Assembly (NCBI GenBank): GCA_026416125.1
Contig: JAOAFT010000005.1
Coordinates: 56,594 to 120,593 of the forward strand
Source: Bacteroidota bacterium
GTDB lineage: Bacteria; Bacteroidota; Ignavibacteria; UBA10030
Direction: 5' to 3'
Length of the DNA: 64,000 bases
Shown here piece after piece: positions 25,810 to 34,480 of the stretch (positions are counted from its first letter, which is position 1; each line of letters opens with the position of its first letter). The notes under the pieces are model-generated. The model saw only the letters and a list, made by a program, of their open reading frames with translations. It did no database searches and had not been told where the DNA came from. A program made the translations under genes and the position numbers.

Positions 25810-27474
25810 TTACCATCGCATGTATAGTCCTATATGTATTGTAACTGGTTCATTCTTATAGTGCAACCAGTGTGAGTACATTGTGTTTGTTAGATTAAGT
25901 ATCTGAAAAGTTCCACGAACGTTTGAGGTAAAATCATACTCACCACCTGCATCTACCACAAAGTATGGTGGTAGTAGTTTCGTATTTAACCCCACATTTG
26001 TTCGTTCACCTATGTAGCGGGTCTTTAAGCTTGAACGTATATTTTCTGTAAACTCATGGTACCACTGTGCATGGAACTCAAACGATGGTACGTATGGTAC
26101 CACTTGACCACTACTTGTTTTCATTGTTTTTGCCCATAGTTGTGTTGAAAAATAATCATTTACATTGAACTTTGCAACCACTTCTCCCAAAAACGCTACA
26201 TCCGTCACAGTTTCATATTGTGTTGCCTGCCATACACCCTGGGATACTTCACTGAGAAGAGGGTAATCTTTTACTTTTTGGAGCGACACTTGAGCTTTGG
26301 AACGGAACATTGAATTCCAGTTAGATTCAATTCCAAACACACCTGCATCAGTAATTGATGGATGGAGGATGCTTGACGACGAATGTATGTACGGACACAA
26401 AGTAAGCAATGAAAAAACGCTCGAAGGTTGAACCATCGGTTGGTATGCAATGGAGAAAATATGGCCTGCAATGAGTTCAGAGAATACTCGAATATTCGGG
26501 GAAAGGCGTATTAAATTTTGGCCAAGCATTCCTTTACACCACGCAATATTCAATGCACCTTCAACGTTGATAGTGTTCCACTCATACCGTTGACTCCATG
26601 TGTGTATAAGTATACCGCTAAGATCGCTTGTACCAACAAAAAGCTGTACACGCGTACCAACAGGGATCTGTTTAGTAATATTGAATTGAGTCGTTCCCTC
26701 AAGAATTATTCTATTTTCAATCCTCATTGCAGTTGTATCAGAAATTCTTAACGAGTACAATTCAAGCGATACATCACTCCGTGGATATTCGTAGAATTCT
26801 GACATTAGAGCACGAAGAGTACCTAACGAAACAATTCGATCGTGACTTGGTGTACGTGAACCATAAAACTTATACTTCCCGCGTGTATATCGGAAAGTTC
26901 CTGAAGCACTTGCCGAGGTCACCAAACTTGGAATTGTTACCTGTCCACGTGAGGAAAATTCAACGCTGCCATGTGAACGATCTGTATATGGTGCATAACC
27001 TTTTGAAATATAATAAGTCGCACTTCCACTAAGAAAAGTATTCGCTACTTCATCACTATGGTTTATTTCAACAGCATACGTTGAGTACATTCCACCACTG
27101 GCACGAGCATATCCTCTATTGAATTTCTTTGAGTACTTGCTAAACCACCGGTCTATTGCATAGATATTGACAAAGGGGCTTTTTTCCTCCACTCGTTGAG
27201 CGAGAGAACTACTTTTTAATTCAATTAACGGTGCTTCTTGTTTTTCACCAGCTTGAAGTTCAATCGATGGAGAACCAAGGATAACGTACTCTGGTAACCG
27301 AATTGTTGGAAGCAGCAGTTCCCTCCGTTCCATCACTAGTGTATCTACTGAGTCAACAGTTTCAAAAGGTGGAATTGGTCGAGGTTTTGAGTCTAGTGTT
27401 TGACACTGTACACTCCAAGATCCCATACAAAGAAAAAGAAATATTGCATATCGCTGAAACAAGGAGTATGACAT
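25810..27474 (-). CDS. Outer-membrane beta-barrel protein, TonB-receptor-like without plug
   Basis: From the ATG at 27474 the 554-residue protein has a signal peptide (MSYSLFQRYAIFLFLCMGSW and onward, cleavage near CQT), a Pro-rich N-terminal stretch of about 100 residues, and then a barrel-like region with amphipathic strands up to the terminal GLYMRW. The C-terminal part (FEFHAQWYHEFTENIRSSL, VDAGGEYDF, FQILNLTNTMYS) resembles the last strands of TonB-dependent receptors, but there is no plug domain. The start overlaps the region just behind the TPR stop (4 bases apart). With ExbB/ExbD/TonB downstream, it may be the outer-membrane partner of that motor. Confidence 0.7.
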   Translation of the reverse strand: MSYSLFQRYAIFLFLCMGSWSVQCQTLDSKPRPIPPFETVDSVDTLVMERRELLLPTIRLPEYVILGSPSIELQAGEKQEAPLIELKSSSLAQRVEEKSPFVNIYAIDRWFSKYSKKFNRGYARASGGMYSTYAVEINHSDEVANTFLSGSATYYISKGYAPYTDRSHGSVEFSSRGQVTIPSLVTSASASGTFRYTRGKYKFYGSRTPSHDRIVSLGTLRALMSEFYEYPRSDVSLELYSLRISDTTAMRIENRIILEGTTQFNITKQIPVGTRVQLFVGTSDLSGILIHTWSQRYEWNTINVEGALNIAWCKGMLGQNLIRLSPNIRVFSELIAGHIFSIAYQPMVQPSSVFSLLTLCPYIHSSSSILHPSITDAGVFGIESNWNSMFRSKAQVSLQKVKDYPLLSEVSQGVWQATQYETVTDVAFLGEVVAKFNVNDYFSTQLWAKTMKTSSGQVVPYVPSFEFHAQWYHEFTENIRSSLKTRYIGERTNVGLNTKLLPPYFVVDAGGEYDFTSNVRGTFQILNLTNTMYSHWLHYKNEPVTIHIGLYMRW

Positions 27475-27478
27475 GTTA

Positions 27479-30400
27479 CTATTGGAGCTTTTGTAACCTT
27501 CGTTTAGCTTCATCATGAAAATCGGAGCGAACATTGAGGCGCATTACTTCCTCATATGCTTTCCGTGCTTGTTGAACATCGTTCAATGATTCATATGCAT
27601 TTCCTATACCGAGGTAGGCACGCGCTATATAGCTTTCGTATGCCGGGAAGAGATACTTCACCCGAAGATAGGTTTTAATTGCATTCATCCATTCTCCTCG
27701 AATACTGTACAGATCTCCAAGCATGCAGTAAGCCTCTGCAGCTAAAGTATCTTTCCGTTGGCTTACAATATTTTGTAATAAGCTCTCTGCTGTGCGATAA
27801 TCCTTTACTTCAACTGCAATTCGTGACCGTGTTAGTCTAGCTATATCACTGAATGCAAATGAGTTGTACCGTTGTAGTACTGTGTCTAAATACTTTTGTG
27901 CCCTTTGCTTATCACCACGATCATAGTAGAATCGCCCAAGTTCTACGAGAGCTTCTGCTCGTATAGTGCTGTCAGTACTCTGTGAACACTCTTGGAATAG
28001 TTTTTGTGATTCATCGTACTTAAGCAAAAATCGATAGAGATTTGCAAGGTGGAGTTTTGCTTGTTCTTTCCGATGTTTTGGTATAGTGTGGTGTTCAATG
28101 ATAGCTTCATACGTTTGCACCACGGTATTGGTATCTTCAAGTTCTAATGCACACCGAGCAATTCCCATATAGGCATCGGCGATAAACTTCGAAGTGGGGT
28201 ACCTTCGGGTAAAATTATTATATTCTCTCATTGCGTTTCGATAATCTTTTTGGAGCTCATAGAGTTCACTTTTCTTCATCCACACCCGCTCTCCATGAGG
28301 AGAATCGGAGTATGTTGCAAGGTATTCATCAAGCATGGAAAATATCCCTCGTTCATTTCGTTCAGCACTGTAACAATAGTAGAGCGCTGTAAAAACATCT
28401 GGGATATATTCATTTGTAGGATAGCGTCGTATGACTTCCTCGTATGTACGTCGTGCAGCACTGTAATTTCTGATGTTATAGTAACAATCACCAAGACTGT
28501 AGAGTGCTTTCGGAAGGATGTCACTCTGTGGATATCGTTGAATGAGCGTTTGGAAATCTTTGATTGCATCAGTGTATTCCCGACGCTGCATGTTAATATA
28601 CCCCATCGCATAGTATGCATCATCTGCATACTGTGATTGTGGTAATTGTTTTCCTAAAGCCTCAAACGCTTTATACGCTTCAGCATAATCCTGCAAGCGG
28701 TAATAACTTTGCCCAATCTGATAGCGTGCATACTCCACCGCGGTACTTTCTGGAAACATACGAACGACTGTACGATAGCTCAGTACCGCACGTTTATAGT
28801 CTCTCTGTGCATAATACGAATCCGCAATCCGCATGCGAGCATCGAGGACGTAGTTGCTCCGGGGAAATTCTGCGATGAGTTTTTCAAATATCTCTATAGC
28901 TTTCGAAAAGTTGTTCTGTTTAAAGTAAACCCAGCCGAGTCCATAGTATGCTCGTTCTCGATCTCGTTTCGTACCACGCTCAACAAGCATTTGGTAATAG
29001 GAAAGAGCAGAAACATACTTCTTTTCTCGGTACTCTGCCTCACCAAGTAACCACAGTGCCTCATTAGCAAGATCATGAGTCGAATAGCGTGTATAAAATG
29101 CTTTCAACTCCAAAACAGCTTTCCCATACTGATGGAGAAGGTAATAACATCGACCACGTTGAAATAGAGCGAGAGAGCGGAGTTCTTCTCTTGCTGTTGT
29201 ATCCTCGACAACGCTCGTAAAATACCGAACAGCTTCTGAGTATCGTTGTTCACGTATCATGCCCTCACCAAGCCATCGCAGTGCATCAGCTTTATATTGC
29301 GAAGGGGGCTTTAGTGACAAGATCGTTTCGAAATAGCTACTTGCTTCCTTCCAAGACCGTTGTTCGTACAAAATGATACCAGATTCTAAGAGGGCTTTTT
29401 CGGACCACTCACTTCGTGGAGTAGTATTGGCTATGGTATTATATATTTGAAGTGCTGAATCAGAAACACCAAGGAGCTGATATGTTCTCCCCAATTGAAA
29501 TAAGGCCGGTATAGAGTACTCAGTTCTCTCCCGTGCTAGTTGAGAAAATATATTTATAGCATCACGATAGCGTGATTGTTTTAAAAACGTCCACCCTATG
29601 CTGTACCGTGCTTCGGGTTCACGAGAGTGGTGGGGATAACGATTGGAAATTTTCTCATACTGTTCTCGTGCATCACTGTATCGCGCAAGTTGGTAGAGAT
29701 ACTCTGCAATAAGAAAATCAACTGTAAGTTTTAATTCCTCTCGCGTTATAGCTGTACTACACTGCTGAAGTACCGATAGAGCAAGGTCATACTGCTTCAT
29801 GTGCGCATAACATTCAGCCACACGGATGCACGCTTGTTCTGACAAAGAACTCTTTGGTACAAGGATACGCAACGAATCGTACCACTGTATAGCTTTTGAG
29901 AAATTTCCCACCTGCTGGTAGGTCCATCCAAGAGAATAGAGAGCATACTCATAGAGGCGATTCTTTTTCCCTTGCTCAAATGAAAACATGAAAAACTTTA
30001 ATGCATCAGTATAGGAACCATCGCTAAGGTACGATTCTCCAATCCAGTACGCTGCCTCACCAATGTATTCTGATTCTGGATATCTTTCGAGGACTATTTT
30101 CAATGCATCGACTGCTGCTCTAAACTTTTGTTGTTGAAGGAGTACTTCACCTTTTCGAAAATATGCTTTTGGTGTATATCGTGAGTTTGAATATGAACGG
30201 ATAAAGTCATCGTACCCCCGTAGAGCTTCTGAGTAACGTCGCAAGTGAAAGTAGCATTCTACACGAAGAAAGGAGACTTCATCTCTGTGAATGCTCTGTG
30301 GATATTTTACTAAAAAAGTTTCGAATTCCTGGAGAGCAAAATGAAATAAACTATCGCGAAATAAACCAATGGCTACATGGTAGTCTTGTTCCTCTGAAAC

Positions 30401-30508
30401 GTTGGGGTAATGAAGCTGTGGCTTTTCTTGTGCAATACCAATAAAGAAACACAATCCTACTATGCCTAAGAATCGAATAATTTGTCCGCGCAGAGAGTAG
30501 TATACCAT
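27479..30508 (-). CDS. Large periplasmic TPR-repeat protein
   Basis: The 1009-residue protein has an N-terminal signal peptide (about residues 9-27) and then an almost unbroken series of tetratricopeptide repeats, roughly 25 by eye, recognisable by recurring A-x-Y-x-x-G-x-x-Y and Y-P-x-S patterns. It resembles long YbgF/BamD-like TPR proteins of Bacteroidota that scaffold envelope complexes. No catalytic domain is seen. It is the first gene of the TPR-barrel-SPOR-ExbB-ExbD-TonB cluster, and its stop is 4 bases from the barrel start. Binding partners are probably the cluster products, by inference only. Confidence 0.85.
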   Translation of the reverse strand: MVYYSLRGQIIRFLGIVGLCFFIGIAQEKPQLHYPNVSEEQDYHVAIGLFRDSLFHFALQEFETFLVKYPQSIHRDEVSFLRVECYFHLRRYSEALRGYDDFIRSYSNSRYTPKAYFRKGEVLLQQQKFRAAVDALKIVLERYPESEYIGEAAYWIGESYLSDGSYTDALKFFMFSFEQGKKNRLYEYALYSLGWTYQQVGNFSKAIQWYDSLRILVPKSSLSEQACIRVAECYAHMKQYDLALSVLQQCSTAITREELKLTVDFLIAEYLYQLARYSDAREQYEKISNRYPHHSREPEARYSIGWTFLKQSRYRDAINIFSQLARERTEYSIPALFQLGRTYQLLGVSDSALQIYNTIANTTPRSEWSEKALLESGIILYEQRSWKEASSYFETILSLKPPSQYKADALRWLGEGMIREQRYSEAVRYFTSVVEDTTAREELRSLALFQRGRCYYLLHQYGKAVLELKAFYTRYSTHDLANEALWLLGEAEYREKKYVSALSYYQMLVERGTKRDRERAYYGLGWVYFKQNNFSKAIEIFEKLIAEFPRSNYVLDARMRIADSYYAQRDYKRAVLSYRTVVRMFPESTAVEYARYQIGQSYYRLQDYAEAYKAFEALGKQLPQSQYADDAYYAMGYINMQRREYTDAIKDFQTLIQRYPQSDILPKALYSLGDCYYNIRNYSAARRTYEEVIRRYPTNEYIPDVFTALYYCYSAERNERGIFSMLDEYLATYSDSPHGERVWMKKSELYELQKDYRNAMREYNNFTRRYPTSKFIADAYMGIARCALELEDTNTVVQTYEAIIEHHTIPKHRKEQAKLHLANLYRFLLKYDESQKLFQECSQSTDSTIRAEALVELGRFYYDRGDKQRAQKYLDTVLQRYNSFAFSDIARLTRSRIAVEVKDYRTAESLLQNIVSQRKDTLAAEAYCMLGDLYSIRGEWMNAIKTYLRVKYLFPAYESYIARAYLGIGNAYESLNDVQQARKAYEEVMRLNVRSDFHDEAKRRLQKLQ

Positions 30509-30553
30509 TTGAAGTCTGTCTGTGAATATACTCTTTGTTCTTGATATTCCTGG

Positions 30554-30877
30554 TTAGACTATTGTACGACGGAGTTTTACCTTTAAGTCGTGTATTTGTT
30601 GTCGTATTTGTACAAGCTTTGCTTTCTCTTTCTTCGCTATTGCTTCATCACGCAATTTCTTCAACCGTCGAATTTCCTGTTTCATCGATGTTTTATTTTC
30701 TGCCATAGCCCTGTGATGTTTATGAGCATCAATACCCAATGCTGTACACAATGCAGGGAGAAGTTTCTCCTTATGCATTGTTGAATAGCCTTTTACGGCA
30801 TCATGTTCCAATCCTTCAGCTATTTTCCGAAGTTCTGCAACAGTCATCTTCGCCAATTGCTCATACGTGTAATTCAT
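30554..30877 (-). CDS. Small basic protein with Rho-N/SAP-like helix pair
   Basis: The 107-residue protein has an N-terminal segment (LAKMTVAELRKIAEGL and KEKLLPALCTALGI) with the leucine pattern of Rho N-terminal/SAP-like domains, which bind nucleic acid in other proteins. A strongly basic helical tail follows (KQEIRRLKKLRDEAIAKKEK onward) that could form a coiled coil. A SD-like AGGAGG lies about 5 bases before the ATG. It sits between carB and the TPR gene on the same strand. I do not know a defined function. Confidence 0.6.
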   Translation of the reverse strand: MNYTYEQLAKMTVAELRKIAEGLEHDAVKGYSTMHKEKLLPALCTALGIDAHKHHRAMAENKTSMKQEIRRLKKLRDEAIAKKEKAKLVQIRQQIHDLKVKLRRTIV

Positions 30878-30982
30878 ACTCTACCTCCTTAGACTTTGGT
30901 ACACACTTCATTCGTTTCTGTTCAAATAGCACTCTATACGTTCGTACAGCTTAGTGTTTACGCAATCGTCACCTACAGCTCA

Positions 30983-32806
30983 TTAACGAATGCCAATGTA
31001 CTCCTGGATACTTTTTACTGACATACTGTTTTCTCGTTGTTCAGCTATTGCTTTTACAGCTGCTGCTGCAGCTGTAAGTGTTGTAACAAGCGAAACACCA
31101 TTTGCGAGTGCAGCCCATCCAATTGCATATTCATCTGTATGAGATTCTTTTCCGTGTGGTGTGTTAACAATGAGTTGAATTTTTCCATTCTTAATGTAAT
31201 CAACAACGTTTGGCCTACCTTCATTCACTTTATTGATTTTTTCACATTGGATACCATGCTCGTTAAAAAACCGCGCAGTACCATCCGTTGCAACAATTGA
31301 AAAACCTAAATTCAAAAAACTTTTTCCAATTTCGAGAGCTAGTTGATTTTTATCGTGATCATTGACACTGAAAAACACCGTTCCATGGGTAGGTAATGTA
31401 TTCCCTGCACTTATTTGTGATTTTGCATATGATTCGCCAAAACTCTGTGATATCCCCATCACTTCTCCAGTTGAACGCATTTCTGGCCCTAGAAACACTG
31501 GAGTTTGAGGAAACTTATTGAATGGGAAAACCGCTTCTTTTGCAGCTACGTGCGCTATCAGACGGAAATCATAGTCTTTGTACCCAAGTTCCTCGATTGT
31601 TCTTCCCACCATAACTTTCGCTGCAATCTTTGCTAGTGGAATCCCTGTTGCCTTGCTTACAAATGGTACTGTCCGTGAAGCTCGAGGATTTACTTCAAGT
31701 ACATAGACTGTATCATCTTTTAATGCATATTGCACATTCATTAACCCAACAACTTTCAGTGCCTTTGCAAGTTTAATTGTGTAGGTTACGATATCATGGT
31801 AGCTCTTTTCAGAAATTTTATATGGTGGAAGAATGCAAGCACTATCGCCAGAATGGATTCCAGCTTCTTCAATGTGTTCCATCACACCGCCGATGAGCAC
31901 ATCTTTCCCATCTGCTACACAATCAACATCGAATTCTATTGCATTGTCGAGAAATTTATCAATGAGCACTGGATGATCAGGTGATACATCAACTGCTTTT
32001 CGCATGTAATCCCGCACAGCATCTTTTGTGTAGCAAACTTCCATGGCACGACCACCAAGTACATACGATGGACGTACCAACACTGGAAAGCCAATTTGTT
32101 CAGCAACTAACACAGCATTGTTAATAGTATACGCAGTACCATACTTTGGGTGAGGTATATTGAGTTTGCGCAATAACGCACCGAAACGCTCTCGATCTTC
32201 CGCAATGTCAATGCTCTCTGCCGACGTGCCAAGGATTCTAACACCATGCGCCTCTAAAGCCTTTGATATCTTCAATGGTGTTTGTCCACCGAAACTAACA
32301 ATAACACCAGATGGTTCTTCGTAATCACAGATATTTAGGACATCTTCCAGTGTCAGTGGTTCGAAATATAACTTATCTGTCGTATCGTAATCTGTTGAAA
32401 CAGTTTCTGGGTTACAATTGATCATTATTGTTTCATAGCCTTCTTCACGGAGGGCCATAACACCATGGACACAGCAATAGTCAAATTCAATACCTTGACC
32501 AATTCGATTTGGCCCACCACCGAGAATAATTACTTTCTTCCGATTGCTTTTTATTGATTCATTTTCGCGTTCGTATGTAGAGTAATGGTATGGTGTCGAC
32601 GCCTCAAATTCGGCAGCACAGGTATCAACCGTTTTAAAAACTGGGATAATCCCCCACTTTTTCCGGAGCATACGAATTGTTGCCTCTTCCACTCCCCACA
32701 GCGTTGCAAGCTGCTTATCTGAAAATCCATACTCTTTTGCTTTTCGGAGTATTTCTGGTGTTACTCGTTCACATGCATTATGTTTCTCACGACTCTTAGC
32801 ACTCAT
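30983..32806 (-). CDS. carB: Carbamoyl-phosphate synthase large subunit, C-terminal half (split gene)
   Basis: The 607-residue protein corresponds to the second half of CarB: the end of the oligomerisation domain (LRKAKEYGFSDKQLATLWGV), the carbamoyl-phosphate-forming ATP-grasp domain (VLGGGPNRIGQGIEFDYCCVH homologue, PETVSTDYDT, VRPSYVLGGRAMEV, LEVNPRASRTVPFVSK), and the C-terminal MGS-like allosteric domain (NEGRPNVVDYIKNG). It phosphorylates carbamate made from the first-half product. It lies 36 bases after the N-terminal half, in the same frame, separated by one TAA stop; GAGGAG lies about 15 bases before the ATG. About 28 extra linker residues relative to fused CarB argue for a true split. 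carA is not in the window. Confidence 0.93.
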   Translation of the reverse strand: MSAKSREKHNACERVTPEILRKAKEYGFSDKQLATLWGVEEATIRMLRKKWGIIPVFKTVDTCAAEFEASTPYHYSTYERENESIKSNRKKVIILGGGPNRIGQGIEFDYCCVHGVMALREEGYETIMINCNPETVSTDYDTTDKLYFEPLTLEDVLNICDYEEPSGVIVSFGGQTPLKISKALEAHGVRILGTSAESIDIAEDRERFGALLRKLNIPHPKYGTAYTINNAVLVAEQIGFPVLVRPSYVLGGRAMEVCYTKDAVRDYMRKAVDVSPDHPVLIDKFLDNAIEFDVDCVADGKDVLIGGVMEHIEEAGIHSGDSACILPPYKISEKSYHDIVTYTIKLAKALKVVGLMNVQYALKDDTVYVLEVNPRASRTVPFVSKATGIPLAKIAAKVMVGRTIEELGYKDYDFRLIAHVAAKEAVFPFNKFPQTPVFLGPEMRSTGEVMGISQSFGESYAKSQISAGNTLPTHGTVFFSVNDHDKNQLALEIGKSFLNLGFSIVATDGTARFFNEHGIQCEKINKVNEGRPNVVDYIKNGKIQLIVNTPHGKESHTDEYAIGWAALANGVSLVTTLTAAAAAVKAIAEQRENSMSVKSIQEYIGIR

Positions 32807-32842
32807 AAAGATTTCAATAAACTCCTCAATGTTTTTACATAA

Positions 32843-34315
32843 TTATACCCGATATTGTATAAGTTCTTCTTCGAAATCAACAATTTGCTTTATGTTTGAC
32901 AAAAACCATGGATCTATATGAGTAATCTTGTAAATTTCATCAATCGATATCCCTAATTGGAGTGCATATCGAATATAGAAAATATTTCCTGCACGTGGTG
33001 TTTTCAGTCGATCGAGTACTCGTTTCCTCCATTCCACTTTTTCATCATCATCTAAAGAACGGACATCAAGGATATCTTTCCCATCTGCACCGAGCCCAAA
33101 ACGTCCTTGTTCAAGAGAACGAAGTGCCTTTTGAAATGCCTCTTTGAATGTTCTTCCAATCGCCATCACTTCGCCGACGGACTTCATTTGAACACCAAGA
33201 ACATCGTCAACGCTCTTGAATTTTTCAAAATCCCATCGTGGTATTTTTACAACACAGTAGTCTATTGTTGGTTCAAAAGAGGCAGGAGTTTTCTTTGTAA
33301 TATCATTAGGAATTTCATCCAATGTGTACCCAACAGCTAATTTCGCAGCCATTTTCGCAATTGGAAAACCAGTTGCTTTCGAAGCAAGTGCTGAGGAACG
33401 TGATACACGCGGATTCATTTCAATTACAAGCATGCGTCCAGTTCGTGGATTCACAGCAAATTGAATGTTTGAACCACCTGTTTCCACACCAATTTCACGA
33501 ATAACTTTCCGTGCAGCATCCCGCATTTGCTGATACTCTTTATCAGTAAGTGTTTGTGCTGGTGCAACAGTTATAGAATCTCCTGTATGAATTCCCATTG
33601 GATCAAAATTTTCAATGGGGCAAATGATAACTACATTATCGTTCAAATCACGCATAACCTCAAGTTCATATTCTTTCCATCCAATGACTGATTCTTCTAC
33701 AAGTACTTGTGTAATTGGACTTGCATGCAATCCACGAACAACTTTCTCTTTAAATTCTTCAATATTGTATGCAATACCACCTCCAGTACCTCCAAGTGTA
33801 AACGAAGGACGAATAATAATAGGAAACCCAATGTCTTCTGCGATAGCCATCGCTTCATCGAGAGAATGAACAAATCCACCACGAGCACATTCTAACCCTA
33901 CCCGTTCAACTGCTTCTTTAAATAACTCTCGGTCTTCAGCTTTTTTTATTGCCTCGAGCTTTGCACCAATGAGTTCTACTCCATACTTGTCTAACACACC
34001 ATTCTCTGCAAGTGCAACAGCAATATTCAACGCTGTCTGTCCCCCCATCGTTGGGAGCAGTGCATCGGGACGTTCTCGCTCAATTATTTTTTCGACAAAG
34101 AATGGTGTCAACGGTTCAATGTACGTTGCATCGGCAAATTCTGGATCTGTCATTATCGTGGCAGGATTACTGTTAACAAGAATTACACGGTAACCTTCTT
34201 GCTTCAGTACTCGACAGGCTTGCGTACCAGAATAATCGAATTCGCATGCTTGACCAATTATGATTGGGCCAGACCCTATAATAAGGATTGATTCAATATC
34301 TGTTCGTTTTGGCAC
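32843..34315 (-). CDS. carB: Carbamoyl-phosphate synthase large subunit, N-terminal half (split gene)
   Basis: The 490-residue protein holds the carboxyphosphate-forming ATP-grasp domain and the start of the oligomerisation domain: [63 protein letters not shown] and the final [19 protein letters not shown]. It ends where fused CarB would continue. The start is GTG at 34315, with AGGAG about 14 bases upstream. Together with the downstream half (607 residues) it gives a complete CarB. The pair makes carbamoyl phosphate for pyrimidines and arginine from glutamine, bicarbonate and two ATP. Split large subunits are known in Aquifex and some archaea. Confidence 0.94.
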   Translation of the reverse strand: MPKRTDIESILIIGSGPIIIGQACEFDYSGTQACRVLKQEGYRVILVNSNPATIMTDPEFADATYIEPLTPFFVEKIIERERPDALLPTMGGQTALNIAVALAENGVLDKYGVELIGAKLEAIKKAEDRELFKEAVERVGLECARGGFVHSLDEAMAIAEDIGFPIIIRPSFTLGGTGGGIAYNIEEFKEKVVRGLHASPITQVLVEESVIGWKEYELEVMRDLNDNVVIICPIENFDPMGIHTGDSITVAPAQTLTDKEYQQMRDAARKVIREIGVETGGSNIQFAVNPRTGRMLVIEMNPRVSRSSALASKATGFPIAKMAAKLAVGYTLDEIPNDITKKTPASFEPTIDYCVVKIPRWDFEKFKSVDDVLGVQMKSVGEVMAIGRTFKEAFQKALRSLEQGRFGLGADGKDILDVRSLDDDEKVEWRKRVLDRLKTPRAGNIFYIRYALQLGISIDEIYKITHIDPWFLSNIKQIVDFEEELIQYRV

Positions 34316-34367
34316 TTCTTATCTTCTATCTCCTACATGGTCTTAAATTGCTGTTATTTAATAATGT

Positions 34368-34396
34368 AATATAGACAGAACTGTTTTTCGATTCAA
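34368..34396 (-). promoter_or_regulatory. Candidate promoter of the split carB operon
   Basis: On the minus strand TTGAAT (34396-34391), a 17-base spacer and TATATT (34373-34368) resemble a sigma-70 promoter. Transcription would begin near 34361, about 45 bases before the GTG start. The match is by eye in AT-rich sequence. Confidence 0.35.
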
Positions 34397-34480
34397 TTGA
34401 TTTTTTTCTTCTGCACATTCCTCTATTGTCCCACCATGAACGAAAAAATTTGTATATTACTGTTGAGAAAGGAATCAGTT

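Noticed and set aside
28250..28636. Open frames on the plus strand inside the TPR gene (also 26727-27032 in the barrel gene)
   Set aside because: They lie entirely inside strong coding sequence on the opposite strand and show no recognisable protein pattern.
27479..30508. Repeat-rich region as a CRISPR array or DNA satellite
   Set aside because: The repetition is only at protein level (TPR); no constant DNA repeat with spacers is present.
32807..32842. Split carB read as a sequencing error or pseudogene
   Set aside because: Each half is complete, the second has its own ATG and an SD-like GAGGAG, and the linker is longer than in fused CarB. Split carB is known in other lineages. A single in-frame TAA still leaves some doubt.
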